The notes below the pieces were generated by a model. It did no database searches and was not told where the DNA came from. It saw only the letters and a program-made list of their open reading frames with translations. From NCBI GenBank assembly GCA_008933995.1, contig WARS01000011.1, positions 18,745,516 through 18,809,515 on the forward strand: a stretch of 64,000 bases of DNA, read 5' to 3'. The stretch comes from Datnioides undecimradiatus (Eukaryota > Chordata > Actinopteri > Lobotiformes > Datnioididae). A program made the position numbers and the translations under genes. Positions 24,311 to 37,450 of the stretch are shown one piece after another; within the stretch, counting starts at the first letter, position 1; the number at the start of each line of letters is the position of its first letter.

Positions 24311-24960
24311 ACTCCACGGCTCCGAGCGTGACTCTTCTCCCTTTCCCCTTATCTTCCTTTCTGGAGATCCGGAGTGGAAAGGCGGGGTACGGTTCGTCTC
24401 TGGATGTGAACCATGCGGGTTACGCACGCAGATTTGTGCCCGCGGATGCCGCCTGAGTTCCCCCCCTCTGTCTGTCTGTCTGCGCTGTGAATAGACGCTC
24501 TGCAGGCTCTGGCTCGATGTGCTCTCTGCGGCGCCAGGCTGCTGAATGGCTACAAACGGGAGGCGTTTCATTGGATACATTATGTCGGCCGACCAATCAG
24601 AGCGGCCCCAGCGGCGGTCGCCTTGGAAACGGGGGCCGGATGGAACGGCCCGTGTTGATGAATTGTTAATGAGTTTGTCATTCACAAAAACGGAGAGGAA
24701 TTTCCGCTCCGGATCAAGTGAGTGCAAACAAACAGAAGAACTGCAGGGAGAAGGAAGGAAGGGAGGGAGGGAGGGAGGGAGAGTGGCCTTTACTCACACT
24801 GAGAGAGAGAGAGTGGTTCAAATCAGAGTGCTATAGGTAGACTATTGGGCAATCACGTGCTTTATCATTCGGTTCGTTTAAAACTTTAGAAAGTTAGCAT
24901 CTTTTTGGTCACTTAAACGCATCACAGCATGAACATTTCAACTACTGTCACAATACTGGA

Positions 24961-24961
<1 letters not shown>

Positions 24962-25000
<39 letters not shown>
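24962..25000. repeat. (AAT)n microsatellite
   Basis: Perfect trinucleotide run of thirteen units. Confidence 0.97.
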
Positions 25001-25067
25001 TTTGATAAAATAAAAACAAGTAGCACACTGGATGTTCGACTGATGCTGAAAAGTCAGAGGTCAGCCA

Positions 25068-25098
25068 AGCAACAACAACAACAACAACAACAACAACA
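25068..25098. repeat. (CAA)n microsatellite
   Basis: Perfect CAA run of about ten units, 70 bp from the AAT run. Confidence 0.97.
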
Positions 25099-27397
25099 CC
25101 TTTGGCTTTCTGCGCCTGCTCCTTTAACTTCACGCTGTTACCGACACTTGATTTTAGGCTTTTTACACTAAACAAACAAACTAAACAAACTCACTACAAC
25201 GATAACTAGGTGATGCGTTCAGGTCAAAAAGCAAAACTCGAGCTCATTTTGAAATCACATGACCCAAATATCAACCCACCGCTTTCTATATTGGTGTGTG
25301 TATCGTGTTTTATGCAGTGTTGCTGTGTGCAGCGCGGACGCTCGAGTGTCTCCGCGCGCTGCTCTAATCTCCGAAGCATCTGACATAAACGCGGTTGAAT
25401 CATGCTGCGCCGTGACACCGCGAGCGCGCAACATCACCGGAGCTATTCCTGTCCGCGCGGCCTTCACCGGACTGAAGAGGGTCGTTTGTGTGGGTGTTGC
25501 TATTTCAATGTGTCACCCTCTCTCTCTCTCTGTATCTCTGTCTTTCTCAAACTAACTAGACAAACCAGAACCGCTTTAATAAAACTAAAATGGTTCATTC
25601 TAAGCTTGTGCAGCGCAGGCATCTGGGTTATTTACATTTATTGCACAAACATCCCTGCCATATATTTATTATTATAACACGTGCAGAATAACATGTGTTC
25701 GCGCTTCACATCAAACAACCGGATTTCCGCCGCCCCTTGCGTCCTTCACGCCCTTTCAGCGCGGGGCAGACGCGAAGCTGCGGTCCACGCAGGGCCATCA
25801 CAGGCGCTGATCGCTTCCCATCGGCCCGTTAACGACCTCCACGCCCAAACTCGACGCGTGTGCACGGCGAACAAAAGGAGTTGCGCTTTTGCGCCGCCGC
25901 AGCCGACGGTCAGAAGGCGTTTCCTAATTGATGACCTGTTGATTTAATGTCGTTAGTCCGGACTCAGGAGGTCTAATTAGCGCATCCCAGGTGTGACAGA
26001 TCACGTTAAAGCTCATTAATGAGTAACTTGATGAAGCGACGCCTCAGTCTGACGCGTCTCTAGGGGAACGAGGTGAAATGAAAAGTCTGTATTCGAAGTG
26101 TTTTAGCGCTAAAAGTGCTAATTTTATATTTCTCTGTAATATCTTTATTTATTTTTTATTATTGTTCCTAATCGTAACTATATTACTGTGTGCATCACAG
26201 AGGAAAATGACAAGAAAGTAAAATAAATATAATATAATGTTTGATTTCCATAAAAACTAACTCTTTTTAGTTTGCAGCGGCACTTAAACAAGTCCTGCAA
26301 CCAGTGAACTGACGCTGCAAACACAAACAAACAAAAAAATCATTTTAATTTCCTGTTTTCATTTGAATTTTAGGTACAAACAGTCTAACGCGGTTTGCAT
26401 TACACAATAAATAAATGCAAGTCTACGCTAATGATGCGTATTTCAGAATAATGTGTATCACTGGATCGTCATCGTGATGCGTTTTCGTGTTCATCGCTTC
26501 AGTGCTGCAGCCGGCGGAGGCGATTTATTAACAAATACAGTTCATGTCACGGGTTTATTCATTTGTCGACTATAGCTCGTGTTAATAAACGCGGTGGAGT
26601 AAAAATGCAGTGTGTCGTATCTGAACCACAGTGGAGCGGAACACAGAAACGCTCTTGTACAGTAAGACCTTAAATTCAATATTAACCCTCGACGAACGTC
26701 ATGAACTGGTTTTAAAAGCTCCTTTTGATCGATTCTGTCCACATGCAGCCGTGTTGGCCTTACTCTCCCGCTGCAGCCTGTCTGTTTATCTGTCCGTTTG
26801 CCTGTCTCACACCTCGGAAACCCGCAGCTCTGCGACGAGATAGCGTCTTTATCAATCAGCTGACGGCTTCCTCTGAATCACGCTGCGCAGCTTTATCGCT
26901 GCAGGCTGAAACGATAGAGTCGCTGCGCTGCTCTTATCTTTTACATTTTGCAAGTGCAGCCCAAAATGGCCGCAGCTCTCCGGCAAAGGCAGAGAGATGA
27001 TATGGACAAGATGTTTACACAGAGTGCATCATGGGTCGGTTATCCAGAATGATGAGGAAACAGCAGCAGGTGTGAGGCAACACGCTGAAACTGATGCAGA
27101 CTTAGCTGTTGTTGAACCGTCCCAACAAAACACACAGGTTTCATTTCTGATTCGCCGTCAAGTCAGAGTCATCCGGGAAGTCATGTGACTTCTTTCCAAT
27201 ATAGCGGCAGATACAGAACCGTCTTTACCTGAAGCACACGATTTAACAGAAAGCAGGAAGCAGCTGCTGCGACGACGACGCTGTCACCGGGCGGTTTTTG
27301 GTTCGCGGCCCGTAAATGTGTCATGTGTAGGTGTGTTTGGAGTCATGGGGAGAAACTGCACTTGTTGGACTTCCTGATAAACGCTTATATACCTGCA

Positions 27398-27440
27398 AAC
27401 ACACACACACACACACACACAAAGCCTGCAGCATGCCTAT

Positions 27441-27478
<38 letters not shown>

Positions 27479-27572
27479 CACATCCCCGGTAGCGTCTCTG
27501 TGGTGTGTTAGCATATGAAGTGTGTAGCGGCCCCAGCCTTAACATTGGCCCTTTGGCCCCTGAGGAACACCC

Positions 27573-27627
<55 letters not shown>

Positions 27628-27733
27628 CACCTCCCCCCCGCCGTGACAGAGGACCCTCTGAATGGAGCCAAGCTGTTTCTATTCACCTTCAAATGAATTC
27701 AGCTCTCACGCACACACACACACACACACACAC
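27398..27733. repeat. Cluster of four CA/TG microsatellites with alternating strand
   Basis: AC at 27398-27421, TG at 27442-27477, AC at 27576-27624 (the longest) and CA at 27710-27733. The first AC run and the TG run are complementary and 20 bp apart, so they could fold into a hairpin on one strand. Confidence 0.95.
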
Positions 27734-28689
27734 CCTCACTCCTCCTCCCTGGAGGAGGGGGAACGCAGACGTGCCCTGATCGGCCTCATGTCGCGACACT
27801 CAAATCTGAAAAACACACTTCGCACGTGAGAACGACTCACATCCTGGCAGTTTTCAGAAAGCTCTCGTCCAAACCGACGTTTTGGGAAGATCTGAACTCA
27901 GATCAGAGAATAACAGCGTTACCTGCACTGAAGCAAACAATCAATCATGCTACAAGTTGATCGATCGAGCCAATACGTGTACGTGTATGCAGGTGATTGC
28001 AACACCAGCGTGAGAGGCTTGATATGAGCGAAATCAGGATCTATATGAGACTGCATTTAGCTTTTATCTCACCAGACAAGACATTAAGAGCAGTTTGAAG
28101 TCATTTGTAGAAGTGGGAACATTTAAAAGCGTCATTAAAAACCCGCGAGGCGATCGTTTAGAGCAGGGACTCGGGACAGGTCCGTCCAGGTTCAGCGCTT
28201 TCCGTAGCAAACTTCAGACCCAGACGACGACGAGCAGGGTCGGGGCTGCGTCGGCCATGTTTGTTCGAGGTTGACAGTTTTGGCACCGCGGGAGGGGAAA
28301 GTGACCCGGCGGCCTCGGGCACCGATTTCTCACAACTTGCTGACAATGCAGAACTATTTTAATGCGACGTGCACGCGGTCGACGCGTGATGTCATTGATT
28401 AAAAAAAGACTGGGTCAGCAGATCATTTGTTGATTTCTCCGCTTTGTGTTCGACTCCTGGAAAACCCCCCGACTTTCTTCCTTTCTTTGTCCTCGTCCTT
28501 TCCTTTCCGACAGCTTTTTATTGGATTTCGCACGCAGCTCGTTGCGTTTCTGGCCTTTGTTGTCGTTTTTTTTCTTTATTATATTATTTTTATCCCAAAA
28601 AACCTGAAAGAGCCGTGGTTGGTTTGAGGAAAAACAAAAAGAAAACTGTGGTTTTTCGCCGTTAAAATCTCAGTTTCTTCACCTTTTTC

Positions 28690-28900
28690 CGTTTTTTTGC
28701 CCCCTCTCACGCTTCCTCCCACTCATTTGCATTTCAATCGGCTCACATTTCCATATTGACTGACTTAATGATAGACTAAATGATTGAAGATGAGCGAGTA
28801 GAATGAGCTTCAATTACCAGATGAGCAAAAGCGGGGGAGTTCAACGGTCAGAGCCACTTTTCCATTAGCTCTGGTTAATACCTGCTGGTTCGCGGACTCC
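28690..28900. promoter_or_regulatory. Candidate conserved non-coding element
   Basis: A non-repetitive block rich in developmental transcription-factor words: the octamer ATTTGCAT (POU) at 28725-28732, then TGACTTAATGATAG, a TCAATTACC homeobox-like word, CCATTAGCTC and GGTTAATACC. This density and lack of low complexity are typical of vertebrate enhancers near developmental signalling genes. Conservation was not measured. Confidence 0.35.
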
Positions 28901-31658
28901 AGCCTGCAGCTGAGTCTTTGTGGTGCCAAAATCATTTCAGGACTTTCAGCTCACGCGTGCTCTGCCTCTGCTCTTCTTCAAACCGCACAGGTAGCCGGTC
29001 AAACATGTCTCAATATCTGCGGCGTTAAATGAAATCCCAGGCCCTCGAGCAGAAACACATGCACGCGTTCCCTGAAGATGGGCAGTGTCTGATTTGGATC
29101 ACGGAGCCGGGAGCTGCAGCAGTTTCATTCTCTTTACCTCCATCGTTTCCAATCTGCCCCCCCCAATCCAACCCCACCCCGTCTTCTCATTCAGCAGCTA
29201 ATCTCGTCCCCCTCCTTGTTTCTTTGCCACCGGCTGCTCGTCTCAGACGGGGAAATCCTTTGTCCTCAAACAAAGACTCACCACATGCACTAATCAGGTC
29301 TGGAGCTAGACCTGTTTTTGTATGTGTGTGTGTGTGTGTGTGTGCGTGTGATAATGTGCGCATATGACACATGTTCAGGAAGTGAGCATGACTTCTCATG
29401 GAATTCATTGTGTGAGAACGACAGCGAGACAGACAGAGGTAGACGATGACAGAGAGTGTCTGCACACATCAGCGCGTTGCAACATCCTAAAGTTAGCACA
29501 TGATGCACAGGAAGTCTGCTCGTGTTTGTGTGATCGAAAGGGGAACTGGGCATTTAGCATGAGCAGCAAGCAAGTCATGATTGCTCCCAGTAGCTCAACA
29601 TTAAGCTATGGACGCGGATCACCTGAAAACACGTCGCTGCAGGTTCGTGCAGAAAAGCGTTGCAATGCCGTGAGATCAGCCAACCCACATCTGGGGGCGA
29701 CATCTGTCACGGGCCGCGATCTGATCTCGGCCAGGTGTAAAGGCGTAAACGACATCTGTGCAGTTTGAACACGTCCAAATAAACGAAAGGTCGGCTAACT
29801 GTGCCCCTCGCTGCAGACTCAAGAGGCTGCTGCATAGGTTTACTTTGACTCAGACATGTGAGACATGTGTGAACACACACCAGGCCGTGTCATTATCATT
29901 GTGGGGTATCAAACTGCACAGTATCGACCGTTAAATGCCTCCATTAGTCCATAATGTCACTTAAATAACCAAGTTTATGCTTTCTTTATCCTTTTCTAAT
30001 GCTTCAGGATGATATATTGTTGTTGTGTGTCAACAGGAAAGACGCAGAAACACTTGTGGCAGTCACACTTTAATCCAGATACAGATCGCGTGTTAAGACG
30101 CGTTGTGAACGGGGTCAAACTGCGCCACAATCGATGCCATGGCGAGATGGGAGGAAGCTGCATCTAGCTCTTCGTTCGTTCTGGCAGCTTTTTAACTGTG
30201 TGAGGGCGAAAAGCGTGCGTCAGCAGCCGAGAGCTGAGCCGTCTTCAAGTGTTGATCTTCAGCCGTGCGTGACGCAACGCAGTGCAAAGGCAGAGCGGAG
30301 CGAAACGCGCCGCCGCAACGTGAAAGCCAAACAACACGAGGTCGAAAAAAGGCAGAGAGGCCGCGCGGCGTGAGGACGAGGAGACGCTGAGCGATGAAGA
30401 CGGATTCCTCGGCCGCAGCAGAGCTTGAGACTTCAGCAGAGACTAATCAGGTGGAGCTGCGAGGCTCCTGCTAACAGATAACAACCGCATGCTTCCTTCT
30501 CTTATCACACTGATTCTATCTGTGCAGGGGCAAGAAATGCTCACCAGAGCAACACCCACACAAACACACACTCGCAGGTGAACAGCACGCGATGACTCTG
30601 ACAACTCGTTCTGTACACGGTGTTCTCTCGGAAACGCCGTCCTCTGGCTTTTAGCGCAGCAGTGAAGAGGCCTGTGGGTTTCTGTGGGGCCGACTGTGAT
30701 GCAGCTGGGAAAAAAAGATTCGTAGACACTAACATACGTGTTATTTATGCCTTGAATAATGAGTATTAGCTTTAAAGTGGATGATGCGCTGCGTAAGACA
30801 AGACAACAAGGTGTCGTATTGAAACCAACAAACCAGGAACCAAAACTCAAAGTTTCCTAAGGTCAAAGTGTAGGAAAGCATCCTCGAGTGTTTCCTGCAG
30901 TGGAAAAGAGCCCTGTCTCGAGGTTGAGTGCCTTACCGCCAGCGGTGCAGATATTACTTTTTTGCAATCTGCAACCTGTTTCACACACAGTCAGGAACCA
31001 CTGGTCGCCAGAGTCGACCCAAGGGATCATGGGATTGACGGTGGATGGCTATCACCAACAGCTATGTTGTGTTTGCAAGTTATGCAAAGTGACATATTAG
31101 CATTTATTACCCAACACACTGTACAACTTACATTTAAACATGTTGAAAACAAATATATATAGTAAAACATTTCAAGTATGCTGTTCTTCTGGCATTCACC
31201 ACCATTTTCCTGCAGTAGCTTAATCATATAGTCACTTCGCTGCTCTTAGATCAGTATCTTTCAACAATGTGTTTCTTAAAAATTAAATTACATGGTGAAA
31301 CAGCAGACTCCGGCCCACTGCGTTGCTTCCATACAACCCAGCTCATCTGAACTCGGTGGAGTTAGTTTGAAATGTTGTTGTTTCTTGTTGCTGGAGAGGA
31401 AGAGGAAAGAAGAAGAGAGCACCTGTGGCTTTTCAGTGTAAAAGACGTTTCAAAGACAGCCTTCCACATGCAAACAGCGCCCGTCTACATCAGTCGGGGG
31501 AGGAGGCGGAGCTTCGGTTCCTCTCGGCCCATGGTGAGATCGCGTCTCTGCTGCCCTGTCAGCTGCCGTCTCCTCCACCCATCCGCCGACTATTCACGTG
31601 TTAATCAAAGGTCCATTTACACCTACATCACCTCAGGAACCGGGGAGCACACAGGGTG

Positions 31659-31683
31659 ACACACACACACACACACACACACA
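31659..31683. repeat. (AC)n microsatellite
   Basis: Perfect AC run, followed by degenerate AC/AGAC sequence to about 31705. Confidence 0.95.
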
Positions 31684-34600
31684 GACACACAAACAGACAC
31701 AGACAAGTAGGCGCACATGTTTCCTGTGTTGTGCAACCCTGTCTCATTCTTATATACACACTCCTGCACACACACACACACACTTATTTCCTATGCTGTA
31801 AACGACAGCCGCTGTGTGTTTTATGCCAACTCATGCTCACACACACACACACACAATGTCCAAAGTCTCTTGAGTGTAAATCTGAGTTATTTAAATATAT
31901 TTTCATAATTATTATGCTTAATTTAATATAGCCAAGTGCATGTTTTAATACAAAATAATGGAAAGTTATCAGAGTTTGTATTATTTGTCACTTCTTGTGT
32001 CCTTGGTTTAAACTACAGCTTTAAAGCGACTGAGAAAAATACTGTAATTAAAGAAATGCTTTGTAAATCAAATATCAATGTTTGCAGTGAGAAGCATTCA
32101 CATATATGTCAATTTAAATGGGTTTTGGTGGCTGAATGAGTCAATAAAAGAGTCGCAGGTGGACTTATTCCCCTATTTATTTATCAGTTTTGTTTCTTAT
32201 ATAATCAATTTATCCAATTAATTTATTATGTAGCAACCCCGGTTTTAATATTATTTATATTTCATGTGTATGTTTGTGGTGCACTATGTCAGAGTTATAT
32301 GGAGACTGAAAGGACACAAACACAGAAACACTTTGATAACCAGGGAGGGAGCCTCCAGCTGTTTCGTGACAGCCCCACACAAACACACACACCCAGGTCT
32401 GAGCTCTGTGAAGACAATGGCGGCTCCAGCGTTATCACCAGCTCCATCACCGTGCCTCTGCTCTGCATCGCCTCACTGCTGTCCTGCGTCTGTACCTGCG
32501 ACCGAGTGCGTGTGTTAAAACAGACGCGAGGGGCCGGGGGTTGGTGTGCAGGGCTCGGTCAGTTTCAATAAAGCGTCACGCTCGCATGATCTGTGTGTGT
32601 CTGCTATGTGTCACCCGTGGAGAGGGTTTCCCCTTCGCTGGGTGTCCACTTCCCTCTGCCTTTGGCCCATTTCTGTCTGTCACACTGCATTCACACGGAC
32701 AGGCACAAACAGGCTCTTACTCGTTAGCTTACGGCTGTTTTTAGCTCTCATCATGTCATTTACACATCAGCTCAGTTGTTTTCTGAAGCTGCCTCCATGA
32801 GGAATTGACAGCAGGCCTTCCATGTTGTATACATTTCTACTCCTTGGGCCACAGTCAGTAGTTTCTAAATGGTAACAGAAAGAAACAGATGCACCGAATT
32901 GCTGAAATAAATAAAAACATCGTCTGCGTACAGAATGATTTTTTTTTAACAGGAATATTATTATTAACTCCATATTTTAGGCTAAATATCCTACACAAGT
33001 TAGTTTTAACACAACGGCTACATATTTCTGTATTTGTCTTACAGCTGCTGGTGTAGCTTCAGGAAGAAAAGCACCAGGTTTTCTAGTTTTCAGGTCCGCT
33101 TAGTATCCGAGATTGGAAAATGCTTTTCGGTACGTCTACTGACAGAAAATGACTGATTACGCATTAACACATTTTATTGCATCTCTAACGAACAGCAAGT
33201 GACTGCTGTGATGATTAGATTGATTCTGGTGGTATTTCATTGTCCTCATATTGTCTTTAAAAGTCTTACAACCAGTTGAAACTCAATTACGTAACATCTA
33301 TCAAACATTAAGTACAAAATACCACAAATAACACCAAGATGCGTTCTGAATAAACGTTTCGGTCGTGGTATTTTTGGAGGTGAGATGTTGTTTAAATATG
33401 TATTTATAAGTTTCCAGTTTTATGCCAATTTCATCCCACAACACTGGCTGTTGTCCAAAGGTAGACAGGTCGACTGGCGCCCAGATGCAGCTTATTTTGG
33501 TAACACGTCTCCAGTTGCGGTCAGCGGGTTTCATTGAAAAACAGAAATGGATGTTTATAATGGGCATAATGATGTTTCTGAAATTATGTAACCTTGTTAT
33601 TACATTTGGACTGTTTGAGGGCTGACATTGCTCAAATATTTAGCGTCCATTTGAAAAAGTAACACATCCAAAACAGAAAAACAACATCTAAATGACTTTG
33701 ACTGTGTACTTGGAATTGTGTTTATATAATTTTGAGTACTTTAATACCAAAGTAAATCTGGGCAAAGATGGCACTAGTGTTGCATCTTAACTGGCCTGGG
33801 ACGCTGCTTTCATTTTAGCAAATAGCTGTGATTTACAGCAACAACATGGGTTGATTTGCACATTAAAGCCTTGACGAGTGCAGGTTCCATGCACTCTCAC
33901 CTTCACTGTTGTGTTTTCCACAAGCAGGTAACGGAAAACTGGAGATGTTTAGCTTCTGGTTCAGGTGGATAGACATTCCCCCTGCCCTGCACTTTCGACT
34001 TCTGCAGTCTAGTGAAAACAGGAAGCGTCGGACTGAAGGGCGTCCTTTGAGAGCGGGTCCGCAAACAAACAGACGAGAACAAGCATGAAGAAAACAGGAA
34101 ACATTAATGGGGAGGGGATGGAGAGAGTTTCACAATGTTTGAGCTGTGAAAAGGGTGTGTGTGCTGTGCCGCGTGTGTGTATGTGTGTGCGCTTTTGGTG
34201 GTATTTCGATTCATTTGCGCGACTCTATTTCAAGAGGATGCAGTAATAAGAAAGACAGAGCAAAACAGAGACAGGAAAAGGAAAAGGGGGAAAGGTTGTC
34301 GGAGACTGACACTGGGAGACAATAAGAGCGACCGAATGGCAGAAAAGCTAACGCATGGAGTTCAGTGACAATTTGTCCAAAAAAGGTCTTGTCTCTCTCA
34401 TGGATCCACTTTGTTTCTCTAAGCAAAACATCACTGACATTCCTACTCGGGCCACTGGGAAAGGAGCGGGCGTGTTCCAGTTTCCAAACAGCTGTACAGA
34501 CATTTATAGATGTCAGCCAGCGAACTAAATGTACAGGCAACGGTCAAAACAAGACAGTGGACATGTACGCACTTGCTGTAGATGCTGTGTTGACTCTCCG

Positions 34601-35099
34601 GCTAACTCTAGTTTTAGATTTGTACATTGAAAAACTAGATTAAGAAACTAAAAACATTTCAATTTGGTCATGAAGGACTCGTGTCACTGTCGATTCTCGT
34701 ATATTTACTCCAAAAGCAAAGACGACCAGCCCTATATTAGAGACAGGCCCTTATTCCTAATTATTGTCCAATTAGCTTATGATATTATTGTATTTTTGGA
34801 GGTTTTCTGATCCGCTGACATTTTAATTTGAAGTTAAATTCAAACTGGGCATGACTTCCTGCTGTCTTAATACATTCAGGATACTACCACAGACATCTGC
34901 GTCACTACAACATAATTATATTCTGATCACCAGTCCTCACTCAGAAATTAATTATTGATGGTTATTTCTCCTTTTCCTGGAAAGCTTTTAACGTGAAACG
35001 CCTGCAGGAAGTCTTCATGTTCCACAGCGGAACAAGTGTGTGCATAACAAAAGATTGATGGAAACTGCAAAATTAAAAGTTTTACACCACTGTTTTTGC

Positions 35100-35119
35100 T
35101 TTTTTTTTTTTTTTTTTTT
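35100..35119. repeat. Poly(T) tract
   Basis: About twenty T, i.e. oligo(A) on the minus strand. It could be the tail of a minus-strand retro-insertion, but no element body was recognised on the expected side. Confidence 0.9.
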
Positions 35120-36519
35120 GGAAAAACACCAGCTGACAACTTGCACCTTGACCTGTCTCCATTTTTCTCCTGTAGGTGTTTTTGTTTTCTCTTCTTCTTT
35201 GAGGTTTATTGGTGGTTGGCTAACAGATGTTTTTCTGGTTTGCAACCTCTTCTACTCTGTTTACGACTGCTACATGTACTACAGCCTAAACCGTCAAATT
35301 CTGATGAAACTAAGCTCTGCACCGCCTAGTATATTCGCTCCAAACCTGTTGATTGTTGATGGAAACGTGCCCTATATGTATTTTCTTTTTTCTTAGATTA
35401 GTCAGAAATGCTGCTGTTAAGCCAGCCTAATCAATTAGGAAGCATGAGCATTGGTCAAAAAGAGCGTCTTCTGCATAATAAAACCTGTTGCACCTAAACA
35501 ATAAATACTGGCTGACGGGTGCTCCCTAGACAACAAGTGGAAATTTGCAGATCCTGTCCAATTACAGGCAGACAACAGGGTTGTTTCCACTCTTGAGTGC
35601 TCAGCAACACAGAGGGTCATTGTGTCACTGTGATCCAAACTGCAGCATAAACAAGGTAGATGGAGCAAGACTCGGCGTCATCCGACCTCAGCCACAATGT
35701 GATATAATTGAATTTGTCTCATCCCTTCCTGAAAAACATCCAGGAAAATTAAACACAGGAACTCTGGAGTTAAGTGGCACCGGGACTTCCTCACCCTGTG
35801 TTGTTTTGGGTTTTTTTAATCACTGTACATTGTCTTTTAGTGTTTTTATGACTTCCTGTTTATGTTTTATTACTGTGTTTTAGGAAAAAAAACAAAACTC
35901 ATCTAAAACAAAAGGTAGAAAAATTCAAATTACGCCCATTTTTTAAGAGTTTTTTGTGCGTACTTGCCCTTTTTATGTAACAGGAGCTCTTCCAAAGCCT
36001 TATGGGAGCTGTAAGTGTAATGCTGACAATATAATTACTCCTCTACTGCACCTTTGTTTAGATGACGTAACAGGTTGCAGCTTTTTTCAAGACAGGAAAA
36101 GGTCTGACCCTGATCATGGTACAACACCTAAAAATGTATACTTTGAGTTACATAAGAAAAGTAACTCCATCAGACAATTGCATGTACTGAAGGTCAGAAC
36201 AAAACTCAATAAACTCTGCAGATGATGAGGTTTGTGTTTGTTGCATTCCAGCGCCGCGTGGCCTCGCTTAGCCTCCATAACACCCCAGCAGAAACAGCAA
36301 CCACGCGCCAGGAAATGAATCGAGTCGCGCAAGTTCAGGCAAGACCCTTCGCTCCTCGACAGCTGTTTCGGTCCCACACACACACAGAGACACAGATATC
36401 CCTGCACAGTCTGCAGCTTCCCATGCAAGTCAGGCCGAAGTATGGGAGGAATGTGGTAAACACTGGGAAAGGAAGGAGGCCCTGAAGCAGCGTGGGTAAT
36501 GACCCCCCACAACTGGGGA

Positions 36520-36660
36520 TGATGGGATGGCGAGCAGGATGAGGGCCATTATGTGGTTGTTTGTTGCTGATTTGCTGGTTGTTGTGCGACCTTAAGTGAG
36601 GAGGCCCCTGTAATTAGATCACTGTTGCAGTTATTACCATGAGCATCTGTTTGGTGGGAC
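36520..36660. promoter_or_regulatory. Candidate conserved non-coding element
   Basis: A non-repetitive stretch with GGGCCATTATGTGG, GTTGTTTGTTGCTG (forkhead-like), TAATTA at 36611-36616 and GCAGTTATTACC. It is free of simple repeats and of open frames. An enhancer for dusp6 or poc1b is one reading. It rests on texture only. Confidence 0.3.
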
Positions 36661-37169
36661 AAACCAGAGGAGGGAAACCTGCACGAGGGCTGAGAGCAGT
36701 TGGATGTACATGTGTGTGCATGTCAAATCAAAAGGAAGTCAAAGTCAGCACATCTCCTGCAAATACATCCATGTGTGACCGTGCTGCCCACGAACACAAA
36801 ATGTATATTAATTCCATGTTTTAGTTTCCCGAAACATCCACAGCAAAGTAGATTTGCAGACACACTATGCTACCACCTGATTTCCCTCATTTTCAATTAA
36901 AGGGAATCTTTATGCAACATGATAATGAATGAAAACGTAAAAAATATAAAGAAATAACCAAAAAATGGCAAATTAGAGGACTCTACACTCTTTCACTTCA
37001 GCTGGATTCACCTAGCTGACTGCAACAAGGTCTGTTTCACGTCAAGTCACGAAAGTGGCTCACAGGATCCTGGCAGAGGTTTTATTGGATCAGGTACCGT
37101 ATAGTCATGAATAATCAGGCTGGTTCCAAATCAGCCTTGCAACCCTGAATCTACAGGATGTTGACGAAT

Positions 37170-37450
37170 ACAATAATTATCATCTACAGGCCAACACTGG
37201 TGTGCACAGACACATGACCTCAACCCTAAAACACCTTTGGGATTAATTAGAATGGCGAATACAGGCCGGGCCTCATCACCCAACACCAGTGGCTGACCTC
37301 GATAATGCTCTTATGGCTGAATGAGCGCAAATCCCCGCAGCCAGGTTCCAAAACCTTGCAGAAAGCCTTCTCAGAAGAGCGGAGGAGGCGATGGCCGCAT
37401 ATTGATGTCAGTGGTTTCACGCTGAGATGCTCAACTGTCACATATGGGTC
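37170..37450 (+). mobile_element. Tc1/mariner transposase 3' end (dead copy)
   Basis: Plus-strand relic of the C-terminal part of a Tc1-like DDE transposase. DLNP, the usual flank of the third catalytic residue, is encoded at 37216-37227, and a one-base frame change follows it. Further on, DLDNALMAE, an in-frame stop, then AQIPAARFQNLAESLLRRAEEAMA (from 37295) match the family pattern 'DLTNAL..EW..IP...QNLVESLPRRVEAVIAA'. The tryptophan codon of EW has become TGA. The catalytic N-terminal part and the left inverted repeat are absent, so it cannot move. The right limit is approximate. Confidence 0.8.

Larger units (their letters stand above)
23410..24660. promoter_or_regulatory. CpG-rich island over dusp6 exon 1 and promoter
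   Basis: CpG dinucleotides are dense from the intron 1 border through exon 1, the 5'UTR and upstream to about 24,660. This contrasts with the CpG-poor flanks. It contains the TATA element, CCAAT boxes in both orientations and GC-rich words, as usual for a widely inducible vertebrate gene. The limits were judged by eye. Confidence 0.7.
24661..37169. other. Intergenic region upstream of dusp6, microsatellite-rich
   Basis: No exon was supported on either strand. Besides the microsatellites listed separately, it holds (GGGA)n at about 24755-24782 with (GA)n after it, (TG)n at about 29321-29344, short AC runs near 31764-31784 and 31840-31855, AT-rich stretches (26,100-26,460 and 31,860-32,250), and CpG-richer stretches at about 25,700-25,940 and 30,130-30,420. 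Non-repetitive, homeobox-motif-rich blocks at 28,690-28,900 and 36,520-36,660 are candidate conserved non-coding elements. Confidence 0.5.

Noticed and set aside
24137..24727. 196-codon minus-strand frame upstream of dusp6
   Set aside because: It spans the TATA box and CpG-rich promoter. The length follows from GC-rich sequence with few stops. Only its last 29 codons could be in mRNA, as a uORF.
30134..30373. Basic 79-codon plus-strand frame in a CpG-richer patch
   Set aside because: Arg/Lys-rich text arises from the GC and CGA/GAG-rich sequence. No promoter or partner exon.
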